From assembly GCA_021776175.1 (NCBI GenBank), contig JAJFGJ010000028.1, positions 1 through 61,320 on the forward strand: DNA of 61,320 bases. Reading direction: 5' to 3'. The notes beneath the pieces were generated by a model. That model worked only from the letters and a program-made list of their open reading frames with translations. It was not told the DNA's origin and ran no database searches. The translations under genes and the position numbers were made by a program. Origin of the DNA: Kiloniellaceae bacterium (GTDB lineage Bacteria > Pseudomonadota > Alphaproteobacteria > Kiloniellales > J153). The stretch's first letter is position 1, and each line of letters opens with the position of its first letter. Shown here one piece after another: positions 54,670 through 61,320 of this stretch.

Positions 54670-57001
54670 GTGATCGTCCTTTTTCCTTGTCGTATCCAAT
54701 AAGCAGCAGCGAAGGCAGAAGCAAGAAATCGACGGCCAACGCGATCAGGATCGCCAGAGCGGTCAGGAGCCCCATCTCGGCATTGACCTTGAAGGTAGAT
54801 GCCGCCAGCACCGCGAAGCCAAAGGACAAAATGACGGCGTTCGCGGCGATGGCCGCGCCGACGGTTTGGAACGTATAGCGGATCGCATCGGCTTGATCGA
54901 AGCCGCGCTCGCGCCGGGCCCGCAGGTACTTGGTCATGAAATGAACCGTATTGTCGACGATGATGCCCAGCGAGGTCGCCGACACTATCGCGGCCGCCAT
55001 ACCGGCTTGTCCGACCATCAACGCCCAGACACCAAAAGTCATCAAAATCGGTATGGCGTTGGGTATCAAGCTGAGCGCGCCCAAGGGCAGGCTCCGCAAA
55101 CTCAATATCATGATACCCGCGATCAGTACGATGGCGACCAAATTCCCGCGTAACATACCGTCGATATTGCGCTCGGAGATATGGGAGAACATGACCGTGG
55201 CGCTGGTCGGCCTAGCGTGCATGTAGTCCGGCGTATTGTCATTGAGCCAAGCCACCGCCCGGCCGTTAAAGGCCCGCACGCCAACGGTGGATATATTGTC
55301 CAAGGTCGCGGTTACACGGGTCGCGCCCTTGTCGATGCTGACCCTGTCGTTCATATCCAGGCCGTAGGGTAGGGACAGCTCGTAGAGCAGGAGATACTGC
55401 GCCGCCAAGTCCCGTTGACTTGGCATCCGGTACCATTCCGGATTGTCGGCGTGCAGATTCTTATTCAGGCGCTTGATGATGTCGGCATAACTGAAGACGT
55501 GGCGAACCTCGGGCTGCGCCCGCAGCCAGCCGGTAAAAGCATCGAGATTACGTAGATACTCAGGTTCGCTGATTCCGCCCGGTTCCGCAGCCTCGATCGA
55601 ATACTCGATCGGGTAGAGACCGCTCAAGTTTTCAAGCGCGAATTCCGCATCGTTGCGGAATTGGACCCTGTGGTCGAAATACTCGACCCAGGAGTCATTT
55701 AGTTCCAGGGTCGGAATGGCGGCGATCAACACCGCCGCCACGGCGCCCGTTCCCACCAGGATGGCGCGGAAGCGGGCGATCACGAAATTGGCCAGACGCT
55801 CCATGGAACCAAGACCCGGCGCCGCCCCGGCGCTGCGCGCGCGAACCCGCATGGGGAGCAGGCTGACCACGGCCGGCATGAAAAACAGGGAATAGGCCCA
55901 GGCGGCCACGATCCCGGCCGCCGTGATGTTTCCGAGATGCCAAAACGGTGGCGAGTCCGAGAAGTTGAGGGCCAAAAAACCAATGACGGTCGTGATACTT
56001 GTGACGGTCACCGCGAGGAAGTTTATCCGCAGGCTCTCTTTCAAGGCGAAAATTTTATCCCGCCCCTCGCGCATGACCGCGAGCATGGATATGAGGATGT
56101 GAATACTATCGGCGATCGCCAGGGTCAGAATCACGGTCGGCGCGGTCACCGAAATCGGGGTCAGCTTGACCCCGGCGTACCCGGCCAGCCCCATGGCCGT
56201 CAGGGTCGAGAATCCGATAACCAGCAAGGTAACGAAAGTACCGGTGAAACTGCGCAGGATGACCGCCATGACGACGATTAAAACACCGTACATAATCGGA
56301 ATCAGTGTCATGACATCCTTCTGACCCGATTCAGCGAAACTGTTGTTAAGCATCGATATGCCCGACAAGGCAATTTGCAGGTCGGGAAAGTCCCGGCGCA
56401 AGTCCACGGCCAGCTGGCGCGCGTAGCCAACCGCCTCGGGCACCTCGGTCAGGCTTTTCCCCGGATATTGCAGGGTTACGTTCACGCCGGCGGTATCGGC
56501 GTCGGGCGAAATGAGATTTCCGTTCAACAACGGTTCAGCCAAGGCGATCGCCTTGCGCCGATCCAACTCCTCCTGCCGCAAATTAACGCCGTCTCGCACC
56601 AGATCCTCAACCGTCAGATCATCGCCGTCGGCCCAGCTATTCTGGAAATTGGTGAGAGAATCGACGCGGATCGCGAAGGGTATTTTCCAAGCCCCGGCCG
56701 TCAGACGCTCCTGCGCTTGAGCGAATCGCGGGTTGAGAATCTGGCCGTCCGCGGGCTTCAGGACGAAAATTATGTTGTCGTTCTTGGTGTAGGTCGCTTG
56801 AAATTTCTCGAACGTCAGAAGTTCGGGATTTTCGCCGCTGAAGAAGACCCGGTAGTTGTTGGCGAACTCCAGGTGCCGCATCCCTGTCGCCGCCAGGCCG
56901 GTTCCAATCACGGCGGCGAGGATTACCAGCCAACGAAAACGGACCACAAAGTCGGCGACCCCCGCCGCGACGCGGTCCGTCCAAGTTCGGATGACGGCCA
57001 T
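54638..57001 (-). CDS. MMPL/RND-family transporter
   Basis: 787 residues from the ATG at 56999-57001; TTG at 57010 is an alternative but too close to the ribosome site. RND duplication: TM1 (~18-38), a periplasmic loop (~40-220), a TM cluster (~220-380 with IPIMYGVLIVVMAVILRS, LAIADSIHILISMLAVM), TM7, a second loop and a final TM cluster (~600-760 with TSLGIIVDNTVHFMTKYLRARR). The Asp residues in ADSIH and VDNTVHF are probable proton-relay residues. Likely a lipid or hydrophobic-substrate exporter with the LolA-like protein next door. Transcribed after the TetR gene, with a TetR-type box in front. Confidence 0.88.
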   Translation of the reverse strand: MAVIRTWTDRVAAGVADFVVRFRWLVILAAVIGTGLAATGMRHLEFANNYRVFFSGENPELLTFEKFQATYTKNDNIIFVLKPADGQILNPRFAQAQERLTAGAWKIPFAIRVDSLTNFQNSWADGDDLTVEDLVRDGVNLRQEELDRRKAIALAEPLLNGNLISPDADTAGVNVTLQYPGKSLTEVPEAVGYARQLAVDLRRDFPDLQIALSGISMLNNSFAESGQKDVMTLIPIMYGVLIVVMAVILRSFTGTFVTLLVIGFSTLTAMGLAGYAGVKLTPISVTAPTVILTLAIADSIHILISMLAVMREGRDKIFALKESLRINFLAVTVTSITTVIGFLALNFSDSPPFWHLGNITAAGIVAAWAYSLFFMPAVVSLLPMRVRARSAGAAPGLGSMERLANFVIARFRAILVGTGAVAAVLIAAIPTLELNDSWVEYFDHRVQFRNDAEFALENLSGLYPIEYSIEAAEPGGISEPEYLRNLDAFTGWLRAQPEVRHVFSYADIIKRLNKNLHADNPEWYRMPSQRDLAAQYLLLYELSLPYGLDMNDRVSIDKGATRVTATLDNISTVGVRAFNGRAVAWLNDNTPDYMHARPTSATVMFSHISERNIDGMLRGNLVAIVLIAGIMILSLRSLPLGALSLIPNAIPILMTFGVWALMVGQAGMAAAIVSATSLGIIVDNTVHFMTKYLRARRERGFDQADAIRYTFQTVGAAIAANAVILSFGFAVLAASTFKVNAEMGLLTALAILIALAVDFLLLPSLLLIGYDKEKGRSHDDARVSQAA

Positions 57002-57018
57002 TTCTTTCAATCCTTTCT

Positions 57019-57032
57019 AGATCGAGCGTTCT
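57019..57032. promoter_or_regulatory. TetR-type operator before the MMPL gene
   Basis: AGATCGAGCGTTCT matches the perfect palindrome at 57651-57664 in 12 of 14 bases. It lies 18-31 bp upstream of the MMPL ATG, just after the tetR stop. The repetition of this sequence at both gene starts supports TetR control of both. Confidence 0.55.
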
Positions 57033-57054
57033 TGAATGTGCACAAAAATAGGAT

Positions 57055-57636
57055 CTAAATTACGGTCGCGAGGGCATTGCGGCCGAAGGCTACAATTCGG
57101 TCGAAATCCACATTCGCGCGCAGCATCAGCGACATGGCCATTTGGGTGGAGGTCAGGACATCGGCACCAGCCGCCGGATCCAGATCCGCGCGAACCTCAC
57201 CTTTTTCCTTGGCGCGGGTGAGGGCCTGGCGAAAGGCAGCCGACGATCCTTCGAGAGACTCGGCCATGCTAGCCGCGATCTCGGGATCCGCAAGCCCACG
57301 ATCCACGGCGGCGTTACAGAGCATGCAGCCTTCCCTAAATCTCGGATCCCGCCCCAATTCGAATAGGCGCTCGAAATGATCGACGACTTGCGGAAGGGAA
57401 GCGTCCGGCCCGGTCAGGTCGGCCATGAGACGGCTCATGACCTCTTCCTGGTAGCGCTTCAGGGCGGCGGTGAAGACTTCTTCCTTGTTACCGAAAGTCC
57501 CGTAAAGTCCGGCATGGCTGACGCCCGTGCCGGCGACCAGATCGCGTACCGAGGTGTCGCGATAGCCCTTTTTCCAGAACAGACGCATGGCGTCTTCCAG
57601 GGCAAGCTCGGGATCGAATTCGCGGTGTCGTGGCAT
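57055..57636 (-). CDS. TetR-family repressor of the exporter operon
   Basis: 193 residues. N-terminal HTH (LEDAMRLFWKKGYRDTSVRDLVAGTGVSHAGLYGTFGNKEEVF), then an all-helical ligand-binding domain (FERLFELGRDPRFREGCMLCNAAVDRG, SSAAFRQALTRAKEKGEV). It is upstream of and codirectional with the MMPL operon, with matching operators before both, so it probably represses itself and the exporter until an unknown ligand binds. The Cys pair CMLC is common in this subfamily. Confidence 0.9.
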   Translation of the reverse strand: MPRHREFDPELALEDAMRLFWKKGYRDTSVRDLVAGTGVSHAGLYGTFGNKEEVFTAALKRYQEEVMSRLMADLTGPDASLPQVVDHFERLFELGRDPRFREGCMLCNAAVDRGLADPEIAASMAESLEGSSAAFRQALTRAKEKGEVRADLDPAAGADVLTSTQMAMSLMLRANVDFDRIVAFGRNALATVI

Positions 57637-57650
57637 GGAGGACTCATTTA

Positions 57651-57664
57651 AGATCGAACGATCT
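57651..57664. promoter_or_regulatory. TetR-type operator before the tetR gene
   Basis: AGATCG-AA-CGATCT is a perfect inverted repeat 15-28 bp upstream of the tetR ATG, with a close copy at 57019. Autoregulation is inferred. Confidence 0.6.
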
Positions 57665-57820
57665 CATAACTAGGCACCCCTGTGGGCCGTTTCAAGGGCG
57701 GGCCAAAAGAAACTCCCGGGGATCTGACAACGAAGTCCCGGTTCCGGCCGTATCTTTTTCTTGAACTCCTCGCACTTATCTCCTATCTTGGATCACATAT
57801 CCATTATATTAGACGATTTT

Positions 57821-58381
57821 ATGTTAGATGATTTGACGAATAAGGTCGCGGGCCGCGTTCGTATCGAGCGAGAGGCACGAAACTGGTCCCTGGCCGACAC
57901 CGCCGAGCATTCCGGCGTTTCCAAGGCCATGATCAGTAAGATCGAGCGCGGCGAATCTAGCCCGACGACGATGGTGCTGGGGCGTTTATGCGCCGCGTTT
58001 GGCCTCACCTTGTCAGCCTTCCTGACACGCGCGGAGGGTCACGCTGGACGCTTGATTCGGGCGTCGGAACAGCCAAGCTGGACCGACCCTGAAACGGGCT
58101 GCGTCCGCACGCTGATTTCGCCGAGTGCCGGTGGGCCGATTGAAATCCTTGCCGTCGATCTGCCCGCCGGCGCCGAAGCTATGTTCCCGGCATCAATCTA
58201 CTCTGTTTTCCACCAAATTGTCTGGGTGCTGGCAGGCCAACTCACTTTGGTGGAAGGAAAAACCCATCACCTTTTGGATCTTGGCGACTGCCTAGAACTC
58301 GGCCCGCCCGCCCAATGTACGTTCCGAAACGACACCGGCGAGCCTTGCCGCTATCTTGTCGCCGCAAGCCGGCGCGATTAG
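57821..58381 (+). CDS. XRE-cupin regulator next to dialkylglycine decarboxylase
   Basis: 186 residues from the ATG at 57821; a longer TTG frame from 57761 lacks conserved content. XRE HTH (VAGRVRIEREARNWSLADTAEHSGVSKAMISKIERGESSPTTMVL), linker, then a complete cupin (AMFPASIYSVFHQIVWVLAGQLTLVEGKTHHLLDLGDCLELGPPAQCTF). No clear ribosome site; an AT-rich TATATT ~12 nt upstream hints at a leaderless or short-leader message. Its stop is 2 bp before the next gene's start, so it likely controls the decarboxylase by sensing its substrate. Confidence 0.85.
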   Translation: MLDDLTNKVAGRVRIEREARNWSLADTAEHSGVSKAMISKIERGESSPTTMVLGRLCAAFGLTLSAFLTRAEGHAGRLIRASEQPSWTDPETGCVRTLISPSAGGPIEILAVDLPAGAEAMFPASIYSVFHQIVWVLAGQLTLVEGKTHHLLDLGDCLELGPPAQCTFRNDTGEPCRYLVAASRRD

Positions 58382-58383
58382 AC

Positions 58384-59697
58384 ATGGCGCGCGCTCCGGA
58401 ATCCAAAGCACCGCCGCAGGAGTTCGAGCGGCACCTTCTTCATTATGGCCGCGATTTCCTGGGGGAACTGATCGTTCGCGCGCAGGGATCGTATCTCTTC
58501 ACCCAGGACGGTCGTGAGATCCTGGATTTCTCCTCAGGCCAGATGTGCGCCACTATCGGCCACAGCCACCCGAAGATCGTGGAGGCCATGGCCAAGGCCG
58601 CCCAAACGGTCCTTCATCTGGACAGCACGATGTTATCGCCGGATGTGGTCGATCTCGCGGATCGCCTCTGCGATTTGCTTCCCCAGCCGCTGGGAAAAGT
58701 TCAACTCCTGAATACCGGCGCCGAGGCGAACGAGGCCGCGATAAGGTTGGCCAAGATCGCGACCGGGCGGTTCGAGATTATCGCCATGGCGGGTTCCTGG
58801 CATGGGACGACGACAGGCGCCGCATCGGCGACCTATGCGCACGGCCGCAAAAAATACGGGCCGGCGATGCCTGGCTCGCTGGCCATCCCCGCGCCCAATT
58901 GTTACCGCTGTCCCATCCGGCACTGCGCCGAGCGGTGCGACATGACCTGCCTCGATGTCGGTTTCGACATGATCGATGTGACATCGGTTGGAGAGGAAGC
59001 GGCGGTGATCGTCGAGCCGATCCAAAGCGCGGGCGGTATCGTCGTTCCGCCACCGGGTTATCTTAAGCGCTTAAGAGAACTTTGCGATCAACGCGGCATC
59101 CTTCTTATCTTCGACGAGGCTCAAACCGGGTTGGGCCGCGTGGGAGAACTTTTCGCCTTTGAAAGCGACGGAGTCGTTCCGGATATTCTGACGCTTTCGA
59201 AAACACTAGGAGGCGGATTGCCGCTTTCCGCCGTAATCGCTTCCGATGCCGTGGCGGAGGTTGCCCGAGAGCGCGGTTTCTCGCATTACACCTCACATGC
59301 GTCCGATCCATTCACGGCAACCGTCGGTCTCGCGGTGGTGGAAGTGATCTTGGGCGAGAAACTTACCGAACGAGCCGCCAGGCTCGGCCAGTACTTGAAG
59401 GATCGTCTCCGTGAGCTCCAACACCGTCACGAGGCAATAGGAGACGTTCGCGGCCGTGGCCTTCTTCTCGGCGTGGAGATCGTCGCCAACCGAACGACCC
59501 GGGAACCGGGGCATGGGCTGATCGAAGCGCTCACGGAGCGATGCTTCGCACTTGGTCTCAATATCAACCGGGTCGGCGGTCCGCATAGCGTATGGCGGAT
59601 CGCGCCACCCCTGACCACCTCCAGAGATGAAATCGATCAAGCGATCGATATCATGGATCGGGCATTCCAAGAGGTTTCTGCGACCCTACAGCCGTGA
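58384..59697 (+). CDS. dgdA: Class III PLP enzyme, 2,2-dialkylglycine decarboxylase-like
   Basis: 437 residues. PLP-dependent fold type I: ATIGHSHPKIVEAM, NTGAEANEAAIRLAK, SWHGTTTGAASATYAHGRKKYGP, FDEAQTGLGRVG and Lys273 in TLSKTLGGGLPLSAVIASD (internal aldimine). A Cys-rich stretch CYRCPIRHCAERCDMTC (~173-189) and the overall spacing match DgdA rather than ordinary omega-transaminases; Lys is at position 272 in the Burkholderia enzyme. It would decarboxylate and transaminate 2-aminoisobutyrate-type amino acids with pyruvate. A related aminotransferase is the alternative. Confidence 0.8.
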   Translation: MARAPESKAPPQEFERHLLHYGRDFLGELIVRAQGSYLFTQDGREILDFSSGQMCATIGHSHPKIVEAMAKAAQTVLHLDSTMLSPDVVDLADRLCDLLPQPLGKVQLLNTGAEANEAAIRLAKIATGRFEIIAMAGSWHGTTTGAASATYAHGRKKYGPAMPGSLAIPAPNCYRCPIRHCAERCDMTCLDVGFDMIDVTSVGEEAAVIVEPIQSAGGIVVPPPGYLKRLRELCDQRGILLIFDEAQTGLGRVGELFAFESDGVVPDILTLSKTLGGGLPLSAVIASDAVAEVARERGFSHYTSHASDPFTATVGLAVVEVILGEKLTERAARLGQYLKDRLRELQHRHEAIGDVRGRGLLLGVEIVANRTTREPGHGLIEALTERCFALGLNINRVGGPHSVWRIAPPLTTSRDEIDQAIDIMDRAFQEVSATLQP

Positions 59698-59742
59698 GGC
59701 CGGACCCTTAGAGACCGCAAGCGCGTCAAGTGTTCCCGCGTC

Positions 59743-61137
59743 TTATTCGCCCAATGCCTTGACGATGCCCTCGCACATCTTCTTGGCGTCGGACAGCAGC
59801 ATCATGGTGTTATCCATATAGAATAGCGGGTTGTCGACTCCGGCGTAGCCCGAGGCCATGGAGCGCTTGACCACGAAGACCTGAGGCGTCTTTTCGACAT
59901 CCAGCACCGGCATGCCGTAGATGGGCGAGGCCTTGTCGGTCTTGGCCGCCGGATTGGTCACGTCGTTGGCGCCGATCACGAATGCGACATCGGACTCGGC
60001 GAATTCGCGGTTGATCTCGTCCATCTCGAAGACCTCGTCGTAGGGCACATTAGCCTCGGCCAAAAGCACGTTCATGTGCCCCGGCATGCGCCCGGCGACC
60101 GGATGGATCGCGTATTTCACATCGACGCCCTCGGCCTTCAAGAGATCCGCCATCTCACGCAGGGCATGCTGCGCCTGGGCTACCGCGAAGCCGTAACCGG
60201 GCACGATGATAACCTTTTCCGCATTCCGCATCATGTAGGCGGCATCCGCCGCCGCGCCCTCGCGGTGAGTCCGATCGCCCATGTCCTCACCCGAAGGGGC
60301 CGCTGTCTCGCCACCGAAGCCGCCCAGGATGACAGAGAAGAACGAGCGGTTCATGCCCTTGCACATGACATAGCTGAGGATCGCACCGGAGGAACCGACC
60401 AGGGCACCGGCCACGATCAGAAGGTTATTTTGCAAGGTGAAGCCAATGCCCGCGGCGGCCCAGCCGGAATAGGAATTCAGCATGGATATCACGACCGGCA
60501 TGTCGGCGCCGCCGATCGGGATGATGATCAGCAAGCCAAGCAAGAGAGAGAGCACCACGATCAGCCAGAAGGCCAAATCCGATTCAGAGGCGCTTAACCA
60601 CACAATGAACACCAGGGTGAGAATACCCAAGCCCAGGTTCAGCCAATGTTGCATGGGGAAAACGATGGGCTTGCCGCTCATCACCCCTTGCAGCTTAGCG
60701 AACGCGATGATCGAGCCGGTAAAGGTGATGGCGCCAATGGCGGCGCCAATCGACATCTCGATCAGGCTGGCGACCTTGATGTCGCCCGTCTGCCCGATGC
60801 CATAGGCCGCAGGATTATAAAACGCCGCTACAGCGACGAAGACCGCGGCCAAACCGACCAACGAGTGAAAGGCGGCGACCAATTGCGGCAGGGCGGTCAT
60901 CTCTATTTTCTTGGCGATCACGGCGCCGATGGCGCCGCCGATCACGATACCGGCGAGGATCAGGACGTAATTCACCTCCGGCAACACGGCCAGAGTCGTG
61001 ACCACGGCAAGTATCATGCCGGCGATACCATAGCGGTTACCGGCGCGGCTGGATTCAGGATGCGATAGGCCGCGCAGCGCCAGGATGAAGAAGACCGAGG
61101 CGACGAGATAAAGCAGGATGGCGATGTTCTGGTCCAT
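59743..61137 (-). CDS. pntB: NAD(P) transhydrogenase subunit beta
   Basis: 464 residues. About eight TM helices (ILLYLVASVFFILALRGL ... MLNSYSGWAAAGIGFTLQNNLLIVAGALVG) and a C-terminal NADP-binding domain III (VIIVPGYGFAVAQAQHALREMAD, VKYAIHPVAGRMPGHMNVLLAEA, DVAFVIGANDVTNPAAK, GYAGVDNPLFY). Uses the proton gradient to drive NADH + NADP+ to NAD+ + NADPH at the inner membrane. All domain III landmarks are present and the length is normal. Partner of the gene 8 bp upstream. Confidence 0.95.
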   Translation of the reverse strand: MDQNIAILLYLVASVFFILALRGLSHPESSRAGNRYGIAGMILAVVTTLAVLPEVNYVLILAGIVIGGAIGAVIAKKIEMTALPQLVAAFHSLVGLAAVFVAVAAFYNPAAYGIGQTGDIKVASLIEMSIGAAIGAITFTGSIIAFAKLQGVMSGKPIVFPMQHWLNLGLGILTLVFIVWLSASESDLAFWLIVVLSLLLGLLIIIPIGGADMPVVISMLNSYSGWAAAGIGFTLQNNLLIVAGALVGSSGAILSYVMCKGMNRSFFSVILGGFGGETAAPSGEDMGDRTHREGAAADAAYMMRNAEKVIIVPGYGFAVAQAQHALREMADLLKAEGVDVKYAIHPVAGRMPGHMNVLLAEANVPYDEVFEMDEINREFAESDVAFVIGANDVTNPAAKTDKASPIYGMPVLDVEKTPQVFVVKRSMASGYAGVDNPLFYMDNTMMLLSDAKKMCEGIVKALGE

Positions 61138-61145
61138 GGTATGCC

Positions 61146-61320
61146 CTACTTCTGCTTGCGCTTGAACATGGCCAGCATCCGCTGGGTCACGATGAAGCCG
61201 CCGAAGATGTTGATGCTGGCCAGAATCACGGCCAGGAAACCCACGATCTCGCTAAACCCATAGCCCCCGGTGCCGGCGGCGATCAGCGCGCCGACGATAA
61301 TGACCGAGGAAATCGCGTTG
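61146..61320 (-). CDS. NAD(P) transhydrogenase alpha subunit, C-terminal membrane part (partial)
   Basis: The last ~57 residues before the stop at 61146-61148: hydrophobic helices ([16 protein letters not shown] and [19 protein letters not shown]) ending [14 protein letters not shown], the conserved end of the PntA membrane domain. In Alphaproteobacteria this domain is often a separate small gene (PntAB) followed by pntB, as here. The 5' part lies beyond the window. Confidence 0.88.
   Translation of the reverse strand, partial: NAISSVIIVGALIAAGTGGYGFSEIVGFLAVILASINIFGGFIVTQRMLAMFKRKQK

Noticed and set aside
1..61320. CRISPR array, rRNA operon or intact tRNA
   Set aside because: No regularly spaced repeats, rRNA-like sequence or full cloverleaf seen while reading; the only tRNA sequence is the 3' half at 13176-13225.

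Overview
The window reads as an alphaproteobacterial chromosome, probably Rhodospirillales-like. The tRNA-fMet 3' half at 13.2 kb is of the alphaproteobacterial type, the right third carries a DUF465-purE-purK / COQ9-def / rpsU neighbourhood, and pntB is present with a separate pntA C-terminal subunit gene. Base composition is GC-rich throughout; the cytochrome region in the middle looks less GC-rich and has more TTG/GTG or overlapping starts than the flanks.

Left, 0.2-12.8 kb: a DNA-defence island. A Mrr-type endonuclease with an AspBHI-like N-terminus points left. Divergent from it is a tightly coupled rightward operon: small ribbon-helix-helix protein, C5-cytosine methyltransferase, Vsr-like nuclease, SF1 helicase, DrmA-type helicase, DrmB (DUF1998) and a NERD-nuclease/SF1-helicase fusion. 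The DrmA-DrmB core and C5 methylase resemble DISARM, but no DrmC (PLD), DrmE, DrmD or DrmMI is visible, so this is a non-canonical DISARM-like system. It ends at a strong terminator (13.1 kb) followed by a 50-nt 3' half of tRNA-fMet, the typical scar of tRNA-targeted integration.

Middle, 13.5-42 kb: a multiheme cytochrome island with about 45 CxxCH motifs in 11 ORFs: two paralogous pairs of triheme proteins, an 11-heme protein, two tandem tetrahemes, a 7-heme protein, two triheme class-I-type proteins that may be one 6-heme protein made by frameshifting on an A9 run, and a monoheme. Around them are a large predicted outer-membrane beta-barrel with a parvulin PPIase, two NHL-propeller lipoproteins, two secreted Reg_prop propellers, a System II cytochrome c maturation set (ResB, CcsA-like, TPR-TlpA fusion), a double-PilJ periplasmic protein, and two paralogous helical exported proteins. 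I infer an outer-membrane electron conduit with its own maturation machinery. Regulators are embedded: an OmpR-type response regulator with histidine kinase, and an FNR-type regulator with cysteine ligands. The sequence shows matching sites: identical 20-nt direct-repeat boxes (TTGTAAG with 11-bp period) at two cytochrome promoters, a degenerate copy before the regulator gene, and two 9/10 FNR boxes, one lying next to a direct-repeat box.

Right, 42-61.3 kb: mostly ordinary chromosome. An IS3-type orfA remnant and a small lipoprotein mark the junction. Then come an enolase-superfamily protein, a split glutamate-synthase-like GlxB/C/D (MgsABC-like) set with a truncated XRE-cupin regulator, phosphofructokinase, DUF465, a GGDEF protein, purE-purK, COQ9, def, rpsU, a TetR-controlled MMPL/RND exporter operon with LolA-like and outer-membrane partners, a dialkylglycine decarboxylase with its XRE-cupin regulator, and pntB plus the partial pntA C-terminal subunit. 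No CRISPR array, rRNA or intact tRNA was seen.
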